DNA from: Vibrio toranzoniae
Lineage (GTDB): Bacteria > Pseudomonadota > Gammaproteobacteria > Enterobacterales > Vibrionaceae
DNA length: 64,000 nucleotides
Assembly: GCF_024347655.1 (NCBI RefSeq)
Contig: NZ_AP025515.1
Coordinates: forward strand, 1,116,001-1,180,000
Direction: 5' to 3'
Position 1 is the stretch's first letter; each line of letters begins with the position of its first letter. The notes beneath the pieces are model-generated. The model made no database searches. It was not told the origin of the DNA and saw only the letters and a list, made by a program, of their open reading frames with translations. The position numbers and the translations under genes were made by a program. This document shows positions 1 through 8,164 of the stretch, piece after piece.

Positions 1-2
1 TT

Positions 3-548
3 CTTATCTTTAAAGGTCTATTCAACCAAAGCTTTGGTGAGATCAACATGGTGCTAGAGAACATCTTCGGCTTAAGCCCGAACTGGTTCTCTGACCCGAT
101 TCTTGCGAAAACCATGGTGTTGATTGTTAACACATGGCTAGGTTTTCCTTACATGATGATTCTATGTATGGGTCTGTTGAAAGCGATTCCTGATGATCTA
201 TATGAAGCGTCAGCGATTGATGGTGCGAACTTTCTTGATAACTTCAAGCGCATTACGTTCCCATTGATGATTAAGCCGCTAACACCGCTATTGATTGCAG
301 CGTTTGCGTTTAACTTCAACAACTTTGTAATGATTCAACTATTGACCAATGGTGGACCGAACATGATTGGCACTTCTGAGCCTGCGGGTTACACAGACTT
401 GCTTGTAAGCTACACGTACCGTATTGCATTCGAAGGTGGCGGCGGTCAAGACTTTGGTCTAGCAAGTGCAATCGCAACGCTTATCTTCCTATTGGTTGGT
501 GCACTAGCGTTACTCAACCTTCGTTTCACTAAACTGTCTCAAGATTAA
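3..548 (+). CDS. malF: Maltose/maltodextrin ABC transporter permease MalF (3' part)
   Basis: The frame is already open at the window edge, so only the C-terminal ~181 residues are present. MalF and MalG form the inner-membrane channel of the maltose importer, driven by the MalK ATPase and fed by MalE. The fragment holds the cytoplasmic EAA loop (EASAIDGANFLDNF), which contacts the ATPase, followed by hydrophobic segments and a basic C-terminus. malG starts 11 bases after the stop and has its own GGAG ribosome site, as expected in one operon. The assignment rests on the EAA motif, the family-typical tail and the malG neighbour. Confidence 0.9.
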   Translation, partial: LIFKGLFNQSFGEINMVLENIFGLSPNWFSDPILAKTMVLIVNTWLGFPYMMILCMGLLKAIPDDLYEASAIDGANFLDNFKRITFPLMIKPLTPLLIAAFAFNFNNFVMIQLLTNGGPNMIGTSEPAGYTDLLVSYTYRIAFEGGGGQDFGLASAIATLIFLLVGALALLNLRFTKLSQD

Positions 549-559
549 GGAGCACGACA

Positions 560-1450
560 ATGGCTATGGTACAAGGTAAAGGCCTTAAATACCGAGTGTG
601 GGCAACGCATGCTGTGTTGTGGTGCTTCTTGGCAATGATTATCTTCCCATTATTGATGATCATCGCGATCTCATTCCGTGAAGGTAATTTCGCAACCGGT
701 AGTTTGATTCCAGATAACCCATCATTGGAGCACTGGAAATTGGCTCTGGGTATGTCAGTGACGAACGCAGATGGTTCGGTAACAGCGCCGCCATTCCCAG
801 TACTTACTTGGTTATGGAACTCCATAAAAGTGGCGGGTGTTACATCGATTCTAATTGTGGCACTGTCAACGACATCGGCTTACGCATTTGCTCGTATGCG
901 CTTCAAGGGTAAAGAAACTATCCTGAAAGCGATGATGATTTTCCAAATGTTCCCAGCGGTACTAGCTCTAGTCGCTATCTACGCGTTGTTCGACAAACTT
1001 GGTCAATACATCCCGTTCTTAGGCTTGAACACGCATGGTGGTCTGATCTTCTCTTACCTAGGCGGTATCGCACTGCACGTTTGGACGATTAAAGGCTACT
1101 TTGAGACGATTGATAATTCGTTGGAAGAAGCTGCAGCACTGGATGGTGCAACGCCTTGGCAAGCATTCAGACTGGTTCTACTGCCATTGTCTGTGCCAAT
1201 CCTAGCGGTTGTGTTTATCCTGTCGTTCATTGCAACAGTAGGTGAAGTACCAGTAGCGTCTATCCTGCTTACAGATGTGAACTCTTACACGCTAGCAGTA
1301 GGTATGCAGCAATACCTATATCCTCAGAACTACCTATGGGGTGACTTTGCGGCAGCCGCTGTACTGTCAGCACTTCCGATTACTATCGTGTTTTTACTTG
1401 CTCAACGTTGGTTAGTGGGCGGTTTGACGGCTGGTGGTGTAAAAGGATAA
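560..1450 (+). CDS. malG: Maltose/maltodextrin ABC transporter permease MalG
   Basis: Second inner-membrane permease of the maltose importer, 296 residues, the usual MalG length. About six hydrophobic segments are visible, with the EAA loop near residue 190 (EEAAALDGATPWQAFR). The C-terminus ends in GGLTAGGVKG, a tail typical of MalG that inserts toward MalE. GGAGCACGACA precedes the ATG. It is the last gene of the operon. In V. cholerae the corresponding gene (VCA0943, from memory) overlaps the sRNA MicX, and the structured 3' UTR here fits that arrangement. Confidence 0.93.
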   Translation: MAMVQGKGLKYRVWATHAVLWCFLAMIIFPLLMIIAISFREGNFATGSLIPDNPSLEHWKLALGMSVTNADGSVTAPPFPVLTWLWNSIKVAGVTSILIVALSTTSAYAFARMRFKGKETILKAMMIFQMFPAVLALVAIYALFDKLGQYIPFLGLNTHGGLIFSYLGGIALHVWTIKGYFETIDNSLEEAAALDGATPWQAFRLVLLPLSVPILAVVFILSFIATVGEVPVASILLTDVNSYTLAVGMQQYLYPQNYLWGDFAAAAVLSALPITIVFLLAQRWLVGGLTAGGVKG

Positions 1451-1454
1451 GCTG

Positions 1455-1652
1455 TAGCCTATAAGAAAGAAAAAGAGCGACCACTAGGTCGCTCTATATT
1501 GGCATTTTTATTACACCATTTGGTTTGGCCGCCGATCAGTAATAAAAATAACCCTCAGGTTACGCATAGCTGGCTGCTAATCAGGTTCCTTACGCTATTA
1601 ATGATTAGTGGTTTTTGTAACTCTAACCCAGGTACTTACTTGGGTTTTTTTA
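1455..1652 (+). ncRNA. micX: Candidate MicX-like sRNA in the malG 3' UTR
   Basis: Seen: about 200 non-coding bases after malG contain a perfect 8-bp hairpin (GAGCGACC/GGTCGCTC, 1475-1494) with no T-run directly after it, a 7-bp dyad (1577-1583 with 1602-1608), and a terminator hairpin with a seven-T run at 1626-1652. Known: V. cholerae MicX is an RNase E-processed sRNA consisting largely of the vca0943 3' UTR; I recall vca0943 as malG. Inference: this is the same sRNA. I could not compare sequences, and a long malG 3' UTR without sRNA function is the alternative. The 5' end given is approximate. Confidence 0.45.
1626..1652 (+). terminator. Rho-independent terminator of malG/MicX-like RNA
   Basis: ACCCAGG, loop TACTTA, CTTGGGT with one G-T pair, followed by a run of seven T. 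It is 175 bases beyond the malG stop, so malG has a long 3' UTR. Confidence 0.75.
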
Positions 1653-2007
1653 TGCCTAGATTTTAGTTTATTTATTATAAGAATCTCACTTCCGAACAAC
1701 ACTTCAGCTAAATCAACATGCGACGTAAAGCGTAAATATTGAGTATTCATACTTACATTACACTTTGATTCGTGATCTTGACGTACTAGCCAAAAGCTAA
1801 GAATCCTTATTGTTAGCAATTTGGGTATGAATAGTTGTGTCTGATTGTGTTGATATGTAGAAAAAAGATGGCAAACAATTACATGTTTTAATGGTGTCTG
1901 ATTGATTAAAATTATCCTGTTTCGAAACTCAGTGAAAGGGATTGCATTGGTTGCTATAGGATATGGAAAAATAATAAATAATATTTTTAGATAGGCAGTT
2001 AAATACA
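1653..2007. other. AT-rich leader region before the beta-barrel gene
   Basis: About 355 bases, very AT-rich, with no convincing reading frame on the plus strand. It presumably holds the promoter and a long leader for the outer-membrane protein gene at 2008. No clear Shine-Dalgarno precedes that ATG (AGATAGGCAGTTAAATACA). A minus-strand open frame across it shows no ribosome site and no recognisable family. Confidence 0.4.
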
Positions 2008-2619
2008 ATGTTAAGAAAAACCATAATCACAACAACTCTCCTTATGTTAACTTCTGCAGCATACGCAAACCCATATATTGGAGCGTCTGTTGGTCAAGCC
2101 AATTTTGATAGTACGAACCTTTCTGTAGATTCAACACACGGCTCTACCAAAATGCCATTAAAGTTAGATGATGATTCTAGTTTAGCGGGCAAAATCTACG
2201 GTGGGTATCAGTTCAACCGTTACATTGCTTTGGAAGGTTCAATTGGAGGTTATGATGCCCTAGACGGTGGTTCAGTGACTGTTGGTGACATGAAGTTTGC
2301 AGCGATTCAACCTAAAATCATTTTACCAGTTAATGACCGCTTTAATCTTTTTGCTAAAGCAGGAGTAGCTTATTTTAATGCAGAATTTAAAGTAAGTAAC
2401 TCTTTCGTAGGTGCAACCGGCCATTCAACATTTTCTGATACAACAATGACGGGGATGTATGGTTTAGGGGCTGATTTTTCGTTGACAGAGAACCTTCGAA
2501 TTGAAGCTACATGGGACTACATGAAACCTGATCTAGAAGTGGCTAAGTTGCTTGGAACTTCTGCTTCTGTTGACGCTGAGATTAGTGTTTTCTCTCTTGG
2601 AATGAATTACCACTTCTAA
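2008..2619 (+). CDS. Outer-membrane beta-barrel protein (OmpA-barrel/Opa-like)
   Basis: A 203-residue protein with a clear signal peptide (MLRKTIITTTLLMLTSAAYA, cleavage expected before NPYIGASVG). Alternating polar/apolar strands rich in Gly, Tyr and Phe and a terminal NYHF follow; a C-terminal aromatic residue is the usual insertion signal for outer-membrane barrels. Length and the motifs YIGASVGQ and GKIYGGYQFNRYIALEG fit small eight-stranded OmpA-like barrels. Substrate or role cannot be inferred. It appears monocistronic, with its own terminator at 2647. Confidence 0.75.
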   Translation: MLRKTIITTTLLMLTSAAYANPYIGASVGQANFDSTNLSVDSTHGSTKMPLKLDDDSSLAGKIYGGYQFNRYIALEGSIGGYDALDGGSVTVGDMKFAAIQPKIILPVNDRFNLFAKAGVAYFNAEFKVSNSFVGATGHSTFSDTTMTGMYGLGADFSLTENLRIEATWDYMKPDLEVAKLLGTSASVDAEISVFSLGMNYHF

Positions 2620-2639
2620 TCTCTAATCTCTAATCTCTA
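2617..2639. repeat. Triplicated heptamer AATCTCT at the stop codon
   Basis: The sequence from the TAA stop onward reads TAATCTCTAATCTCTAATCTCTAG, three tandem copies of a 7-base unit. One unit overlaps the stop, so slippage would not alter the protein length much. Confidence 0.6.
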
Positions 2640-2646
2640 GAATATA

Positions 2647-2672
2647 GGGAGCTAGTAATATGTAGCTCCCTT
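2647..2672 (+). terminator. Terminator of the beta-barrel gene
   Basis: Perfect 8-bp stem GGGAGCTA/TAGCTCCC with an 8-base loop, followed by a short T stretch. Confidence 0.65.
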
Positions 2673-2713
2673 TGCTATGTTTCTGTTGATAGGAGTATCA
2701 TTGGAATTGTTTT

Positions 2714-4366
2714 GTGAATGATGTAAACCTTAGACATTTAGATCAGCTACTTAAGCATTTTGAGGTTCACTTATCCCATTCGGTAGGCTTAGGCGAATTA
2801 GAGATTGCGTTATGTACTTCCAAACGCAATGTATCAATTGTTATGAAAAAGCTGTCCGAACAAGGTTGGATAGAATGGACTCCTGCAGTAGGTAGGAGTA
2901 ATCCTAGCAAACTTACAATTAAAAGATCTTTGCAACAAGCAATTACCGAATTATTGATTAGCGAATTGAATAAAGGCAGTTTTAAATTAGTTTCCCGCCT
3001 TGTCGATCTATATGGTTCGACAGCCGTCCGAGCCCTTACTTTGGCGACCGAACACCTCAACCAAGAAAACGAATCAAGTAATGCTGTATTGATAGCTGCC
3101 TATCCGTGGGTAAACACTATTGATCCAATCAAAACTTTTCGTCATGCAGAACTGCATATCGCAAAAAGTGTATATGATGTTTTGCTGGTTCAGAGTCCAG
3201 ATGGTGACTTAATGCCTTCCCTAGCCCACGATTGGGTAATGGAAGACAAAATAATGACTCTTTGGCTGCGTCCCGGTGTTTACCGACATGATGGTGAGCT
3301 TTTGCAAGTTAAAGATGTGGTTTGGAGTATTAGGCGTTTAATTGAGGGTGATGGACCTATAAAAGACTTATGGCAATGCGCTGAACGTGTAGATGCAGTC
3401 GCACCTAACTGTTTAGTTATTACTCTAAAGTATGCTAACAAGTTTTTTCCTTATATGTTAGCTATGTCTAACGCATCTATTGTGTGTCGAGATATACAAA
3501 ACTTTGACGGTCAATACAGTTATCATATTGGGACTGGGCCGTTCAAGATTGAACGCTGGTGCCAAGACAGTATTCAGCTGCAAGCACATAAAGATTACTT
3601 CTCTACTCGAGCTTTGTTAGAACGAGTCACTTTGTCGTATGCCGATGTAGATATGCAACATATGATCAGTTTCAATTGCCCATCGGATCAAGTTGAAATT
3701 CAAAGTATTAGCTCTCTATTTTACCTAACTTATCGCGAAAGGCTTGGTTCGAGCATCTCTCGTGAGACGTGGTGTGAGCTAGCTGATTATATCCATCAGC
3801 AAAAACAGCTATATGATCCTATTAATGCGGTCGAAAGCTTGGCATTTGAACCTTGTAAAGCTAAGCCTGAGATAATCGCTTGCCCAAGTTTGAGAGGGAA
3901 GATCGTCTTAGCTGAACCCAGATGGACAATTCCATATTTAATTCGTAATTCTCAATGGCTACATGATGTTATCCGTTCAACAGGACTCGAGTTGGAAGTT
4001 ATTATCGTCGATAACATAAGTCACCCTCATTTAGTGTCTGAGTTAGCGGATATTCTCCTTATTGAAGATGTAATAGAGGCTCCAATCGATTACGGAACTT
4101 ACGAATGGTTAAGTGTGTCAACGGGATTACGGTTTAGTTTTGACCGTTTTCAAATGGATGAGCATCAAGCTAGGATAAAGCGAGCGATAAGTAGCGAATT
4201 AGCATCTAATGAGCTGTTGGAGATAGAAAGGAGTTTACGTTTAAGTTATACCTATCTGCCTTTATTTTGTGGTTATGAGGAAACGTCCAAAACTCAACAA
4301 GTCAGAGGAGTTCAAGTTAGAAATACAGGTTATAGCGATTTTTATCGACTTTGGATAGCCCAGTAA
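2714..4366 (+). CDS. SgrR-family transcriptional regulator
   Basis: 550 residues with the two-part SgrR layout. An N-terminal winged-helix DNA-binding domain spans about residues 1-110 (CTSKRNVSIVMKKLSEQGWIEW is the recognition region). A solute-binding-protein domain of the SBP_bac_5 type spans about 160-460 (PSLAHDWVM, LWLRPGVYRHDGELLQVKDVVWSI, GTGPFKIERW). In E. coli SgrR senses sugar-phosphate stress and activates sgrS. No sgrS-like element was recognised here, so the ligand and targets are open. The GTG start is the only in-frame start near the 5' end; an AGGAG lies 18 bases upstream, rather far. The gene is convergent with the small gene at 4376. Confidence 0.8.
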   Translation: MNDVNLRHLDQLLKHFEVHLSHSVGLGELEIALCTSKRNVSIVMKKLSEQGWIEWTPAVGRSNPSKLTIKRSLQQAITELLISELNKGSFKLVSRLVDLYGSTAVRALTLATEHLNQENESSNAVLIAAYPWVNTIDPIKTFRHAELHIAKSVYDVLLVQSPDGDLMPSLAHDWVMEDKIMTLWLRPGVYRHDGELLQVKDVVWSIRRLIEGDGPIKDLWQCAERVDAVAPNCLVITLKYANKFFPYMLAMSNASIVCRDIQNFDGQYSYHIGTGPFKIERWCQDSIQLQAHKDYFSTRALLERVTLSYADVDMQHMISFNCPSDQVEIQSISSLFYLTYRERLGSSISRETWCELADYIHQQKQLYDPINAVESLAFEPCKAKPEIIACPSLRGKIVLAEPRWTIPYLIRNSQWLHDVIRSTGLELEVIIVDNISHPHLVSELADILLIEDVIEAPIDYGTYEWLSVSTGLRFSFDRFQMDEHQARIKRAISSELASNELLEIERSLRLSYTYLPLFCGYEETSKTQQVRGVQVRNTGYSDFYRLWIAQ

Positions 4367-4375
4367 TTTTTAATA

Positions 4376-4648
4376 TTAGAATTCTCGACTCGAAGGCGCG
4401 CAACCCAAATGCTGCAACAACACATAAATGCTTTCTTGATCGAGTGCAACGCGACGAAATAAATCCGCAAAAGTTGGGTCACCGCCGAAACAAGTCTGGA
4501 TATAGTGGTTAATCTCATTGTTGTCGTAGCCTTCGACGTACAACGTTCTAACCCATTGATACTCAACAGCCTTCAAATTGTTCAGTGTAGCTTCGCTAAG
4601 AGTAGGGGGTGTCACGCTCAAGTTTGGCTCCGGGGAAATAAAATACAA
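4376..4648 (-). CDS. Hypothetical protein, about 80-90 residues
   Basis: No family recognised. The frame from TTG at 4648 gives 90 residues. A TTG at 4621 (81 residues, starting SVTPPTLSEA) has GGAG six bases upstream and is the better start. The protein is acidic, with a helical middle (NNLKAVEYQWVRTLYVEGYD) and a Cys-containing end (LGCAPSSREF). The composition looks coding and the frame fills the convergent gap after the SgrR-type gene. A chance frame cannot be excluded. Confidence 0.5.
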   Translation of the reverse strand: MYFISPEPNLSVTPPTLSEATLNNLKAVEYQWVRTLYVEGYDNNEINHYIQTCFGGDPTFADLFRRVALDQESIYVLLQHLGCAPSSREF

Positions 4649-4816
4649 TCTATTATGAGTGGTGGTATTTAATCAGAGCAAAATGACGACTTTATTACAG
4701 TCAAAATAAATCAGTGAACCAGCGTTAAATCATTCCAGCCTTTGGCTGAATATCACGTTCTATCGACAACATTGAATTTTTAGCGGTTTTATTTGTGTGG
4801 GGTATTAGATACACAA

Positions 4817-4838
4817 ATGCCAAGCATGTGCTTGGCAT
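4817..4838. terminator. Hairpin downstream of the thioesterase gene
   Basis: Perfect 10-bp stem ATGCCAAGCA/TGCTTGGCAT with a 2-base centre, about 30 bases past the end of the minus-strand thioesterase gene. Flanks are AT-rich without a strong T-run on that strand, so termination is probable but not certain. Confidence 0.5.
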
Positions 4839-4868
4839 ATTAATAAATCTACGTAGTGTAGTATGACC

Positions 4869-5372
4869 TTATTTAAGGTACTTCACGTGCGCTTCCATCT
4901 CTTCGCCAATTTGTTTTCGCATTTTCATTAGGCGAATAGCAGAATCTCTTAACTCGATGTCTTCTGGTGTTTCAGGAACCCATTCAGGCACTTTAGTTGG
5001 AGTGCCATTTTCATCTACAGCCACCATAATAACAATACAGTGAGTCGTCAGGCGGTTGTTAAGGTCTTTTGGATCGCTCGCTTGAACGTCTATTGCAATA
5101 TGCATTGAAGATGAACCCGTGTAGATTACCTTCGCGCTGACCTCTACCAAGTTGCCTACATGGATTGGTGCGACAAATCGAATACCGCCGGCATAGGCCG
5201 TTATACAATACTTACCACTCCACCCTGCAGAACAGGCATAAGCCGCTAAATCGACCCATTTCATTACTGCTCCCCCATGAACCTTACCACCAAAGTTCAC
5301 GTCCCCAGGCTCAGCTAAAAAACGCAGTATAACGTCTCGTTTACCATTTTTTTGGCTATTGTTACTGCTCAT
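4869..5372 (-). CDS. Hot-dog fold acyl-CoA thioesterase (YciA/ACOT type)
   Basis: 167 residues, the usual size for a single hot-dog domain. The signature is GDVNFGGKVHGGAVMKWVDLAAYA, in which the Asn (in place of the common Asp/Asn) and the HGG turn before the long helix form the active site. FVAPIHVGNLVEVSAKV and the central beta-sheet follow. Family members hydrolyse acyl-CoA to free acid and CoA, and YciA-type enzymes are broad in chain length. AAGGAAG lies five bases before the ATG. The basic C-terminal tail after residue 130 may mediate oligomerisation. Natural substrate unknown. Confidence 0.85.
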   Translation of the reverse strand: MSSNNSQKNGKRDVILRFLAEPGDVNFGGKVHGGAVMKWVDLAAYACSAGWSGKYCITAYAGGIRFVAPIHVGNLVEVSAKVIYTGSSSMHIAIDVQASDPKDLNNRLTTHCIVIMVAVDENGTPTKVPEWVPETPEDIELRDSAIRLMKMRKQIGEEMEAHVKYLK

Positions 5373-5990
5373 CTATCTTCCTTCATTATTATTGTGCTGC
5401 ATAACATGTTTGTTACTTGCTAATAACAATATACTTAAGATGACATAAATTAAAGCGGATAATCTCACGGTTAAGACTATTTGTTCAAACAGATGACAAA
5501 CCGGTGAGTATTGATGTCTATTGGTGTGGGAGGTGAGAGGTAAACGCTAGGTGGCTATTTTGTGAGTAAGCTGAGAAGAAGAAAAAACACCTAGCGCAAT
5601 GCTAGGTGTTTTTAAGCCGTTAGATACTCATATTGGTACCTTTTTATATTTGCCAACTAACCGCTGTTTGTCCGGTTTAGTTTAAATGATTCTAACTTAT
5701 TTACCACTAAAGTGGTAGTTAGGTTGCTTTGTTAATCAGCTCATCTTTTACTCTTTTACAAAGTATAGATCCTTTGCGTGAGTTTTGCCTTTCGGATTAT
5801 TGATTGGTCACTACTTATGTACACTTGGTACTAACTTCAATCTTGTAAAGGCATTAATGTTAAAAGTACATTAAGTGATTTTTTAATCACGTTACACGTT
5901 TAAGTTGATTTTCCCACCTTGTGAACTTGTTGCAAAAGCTCACTGTAGCTAAGGAGCAGATACTGAGGAAATGTCGTAATCTAACCGATC
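5373..5990. other. 618-base intergenic region with an unexplained two-way terminator
   Basis: No protein-coding frame is convincing. It holds the promoter of the thioesterase gene at its left end. In the middle is a strong hairpin that would terminate in both directions (5586-5610), although no gene is visible to its left on the plus strand. At 5702-5717 is the dyad TACCACT-AA-AGTGGTA, flanked by CTAAC and GTTAG. A short unannotated RNA ending at 5615 is possible. Confidence 0.4.
5586..5612. terminator. Bidirectional rho-independent terminator
   Basis: AACACCTAGC, loop GCAAT, GCTAGGTGTT, with an A-run to the left and a T-run to the right. Confidence 0.65.
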
Positions 5991-6884
5991 TTAGCTTTGC
6001 TGTGGCAAAGGCGCTTCAAGTATCGGTTTTCTTTTAATTTGCGCGAGAATAACACCAGAGATCACCATCACACCGCCAATGATATGGAATTGATTAATCT
6101 CTTCACCTAACCATGTAGCAGCCAGTACAATCGCGACAACAGGCATTAAATTCATAAACATCGCACTGGAATCTGCTCCTATGGTGTCAATCGCCTTCAC
6201 CCACATCCATGGCGCGAGAATAGAAGCAGCAACCGCAGCGTAAGCTATGAGCGGGATGGCTTGCTGTGATGGTATTAGTTGCTTACTTGTCAACCAAAGT
6301 GGAGTCAACATCGCTACGGCAAACAAACCTTGAACATAAATCACAACTCCGCTGCTAACTGGCATTTTCCAACGTTTTAGCAAAACACAATAAGAAGCGT
6401 AAACGAGTGCTGCAATCAGCATGTACCCATCACCTTGAGTGAGTTCTTGATGGATGAAGAACAGAGGATCTCCTTTACCAAGCATTAGTGCCAAACCCGA
6501 CAATGACAATACACCACCAATAATACTTAAGCGCGAAATCGATTTGTGTAGTAAAGGAACGCTCAAGAAGACACTGAACAATGGTACCAAAGAAGTGATC
6601 AATGCCATGTTAGAAGCCGTTGTCGTTAAACCCGCGTAATAACCCAGAGATTGGTTCATCGCCATGCCTAAAAAGCCAAGGAAAGCGAGCTTAGGTAGGT
6701 TAGGCTTGATTATTGCCCATTGTTTTATCACTGAACGTATACAAAAAGGAGTAAGAATTAACATCGCGATGAACCAGCGGTAAAAACTCATTGCGCTAGG
6801 TTCAATGGCGCTTGCTGCAAGTTTATTGACGATTGCATTTGCGCCCCATATACAGACCGTAAAAAATGGTAAGAGGTAATACAT
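5991..6884 (-). CDS. EamA-family (DMT superfamily) inner-membrane transporter
   Basis: 297 residues with about ten hydrophobic segments in two related halves, each resembling the EamA domain (start MYYLLPFFTVCIWGANAIVNKLA; second half from YMLIAALVYASYCVLLKRW). This is the typical plan and length of drug/metabolite exporters such as RhaT/YdcZ-like and PecM-like proteins, which usually export amino acids or small metabolites. CGGA lies eight bases before the ATG. It diverges from an AraC-type regulator with only 98 bases between them, a layout that usually means the regulator controls the exporter. Substrate unknown. Confidence 0.85.
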   Translation of the reverse strand: MYYLLPFFTVCIWGANAIVNKLAASAIEPSAMSFYRWFIAMLILTPFCIRSVIKQWAIIKPNLPKLAFLGFLGMAMNQSLGYYAGLTTTASNMALITSLVPLFSVFLSVPLLHKSISRLSIIGGVLSLSGLALMLGKGDPLFFIHQELTQGDGYMLIAALVYASYCVLLKRWKMPVSSGVVIYVQGLFAVAMLTPLWLTSKQLIPSQQAIPLIAYAAVAASILAPWMWVKAIDTIGADSSAMFMNLMPVVAIVLAATWLGEEINQFHIIGGVMVISGVILAQIKRKPILEAPLPQQS

Positions 6885-6982
6885 GTTAGTTCCGTTGCAA
6901 ATGATTTGATGCGGCTAGTTTGACAGGTCGTTATACTTATAGATATCTTTAAAAAGACATCAGACGCGATAGGAAGACAAGT

Positions 6983-7771
6983 TTGAAAAAACACTCGAGA
7001 AACCTTCATCCATCCTTATCAATTGATAAGGCACCATCCAACGTATTTATGAATTTCGAAGCGTTCTTATCGAACACCGAAACTCGTGTACATAGCCACC
7101 CTTGGGGGCAAGTGCAGTTGATCAGCGGTGGAATTCTTGAAATGGAAGCTGAAAATACTCGCTTCCTAGCACCGCCACATTTAGCTATTTGGGTACCTGC
7201 TGGGGTGACGCACTGTAGTTACAACCGTAAGCCATTGGACTACTGTTCACTAAATATTGCTCGTGAGCTAACTCATCACTTGCCTGAAAAAACAAGCTTA
7301 ATAACGATTACTCCAATTGTGTCTTCGATCATTGATGACTTTCGTCAGAGAAGCATCAATGTTGCTGAGAGCGAGCAAGACCAAAGGCTAATCCAAGTAT
7401 TACTGGATCAATTGGCTGAGCGTCAGGTTGAGCATCATTTTTTACCATCGACAGACAACAAATACTTAGCGCCGATCCTATCCGCTATAGAAGAAAACCC
7501 GACTGATGATATTTCCTTAAAAGATTGGGCAGAAAAAGTACACACGACAGAGCGTACTTTGTCACGACATTGCCAGAGTGAGTTAGGGATGAGTTTTACG
7601 GAGTGGCGATTGAGAGTACGCTACTTGTACTCTATGGATTTGTTGAGAAACGGCCAATCAGTCAAAGAGGTTGCTCTCACTTTAGGTTATAACCAAGCCA
7701 GCCCGTTCATTTCAATGTTCAAAAAATATTCGGGAAGTACCCCTGAACAATATAAGAATCGGTTGTTGTAA
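6983..7771 (+). CDS. AraC-family transcriptional regulator with N-terminal cupin
   Basis: 262 residues. The N-terminal half (about 20-100) is a cupin-like sensor (HSHPWGQVQLISGG, APPHLAIWVPAGVTH). The C-terminal ~100 residues form the double helix-turn-helix of the AraC family (TERTLSRHCQSELGMSFTEWR, then VKEVALTLGYNQASPFISMFKKYSG). The start is TTG with AGGAAG seven bases upstream; no ATG gives a full cupin. It is divergent from the EamA exporter gene, which it probably controls. Cupin-AraC proteins of this kind commonly respond to small hydrophobic or phenolic compounds, but nothing here names a ligand. Confidence 0.88.
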   Translation: MKKHSRNLHPSLSIDKAPSNVFMNFEAFLSNTETRVHSHPWGQVQLISGGILEMEAENTRFLAPPHLAIWVPAGVTHCSYNRKPLDYCSLNIARELTHHLPEKTSLITITPIVSSIIDDFRQRSINVAESEQDQRLIQVLLDQLAERQVEHHFLPSTDNKYLAPILSAIEENPTDDISLKDWAEKVHTTERTLSRHCQSELGMSFTEWRLRVRYLYSMDLLRNGQSVKEVALTLGYNQASPFISMFKKYSGSTPEQYKNRLL

Positions 7772-8164
7772 TTCACTTATCTCGCTAAAACTGTATATTT
7801 TTCTGCTTTCTTTGATATTGAAGTATGCGTAACGCAATTTTTCGTCATCACTTCGTATACCAATAGTTCATCGACATCTTCGAGTGATTCACCTAGGCGG
7901 GTATGGTGAAAACTATCGGCATTCTGTTTCTGAACGATTTCGGCATTTTGTCTTGAGATTGAGGTGTTTGGTATACTCCTACACTCAATAACTGGAATCT
8001 GTCATGGGCAAGTCTACCTACCACGTTATTGAGGGTTATGTTCATCAATTCTCACAACTACATAGCCAATACAAAATCTAATCTAGATTTGGGTAGATAT
8101 AGCTTCCTCGTTTTTTGTAGTCTAAGATTGAAATTATACGATAAGTTACTGCAGGGCTTTAAAA
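7772..8164. other. 393-base intergenic region with inverted and direct repeats
   Basis: No annotated gene. It contains a 9-bp inverted repeat CTCAATAAC/GTTATTGAG with arms at 7984-7992 and 8025-8033, and an imperfect direct repeat (TCGGCATTCTGT and TCGGCATTTTGT, about 7918 and 7941). A minus-strand frame open from about 8000 to 7777 has no good start. A 25-codon plus-strand frame begins at 8003 inside the dyad. The right end holds the promoter of the binding-protein gene at 8165. Confidence 0.4.

Noticed and set aside
1598..2008. 136-codon minus-strand open frame upstream of the beta-barrel gene
   Set aside because: It runs through the malG terminator and an AT-rich leader, has no ribosome site, and its translation is low in complexity with no family resemblance.
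5875..5890. GTGATT-TTTT-AATCAC hairpin downstream of the EamA gene
   Set aside because: Only six base pairs, AT-rich, and no T-run on the minus strand; not supported as a terminator.
8003..8080. 25-codon frame starting MGKSTYHV
   Set aside because: Too short, no ribosome site, and it overlaps the inverted repeat; more likely chance or a remnant.
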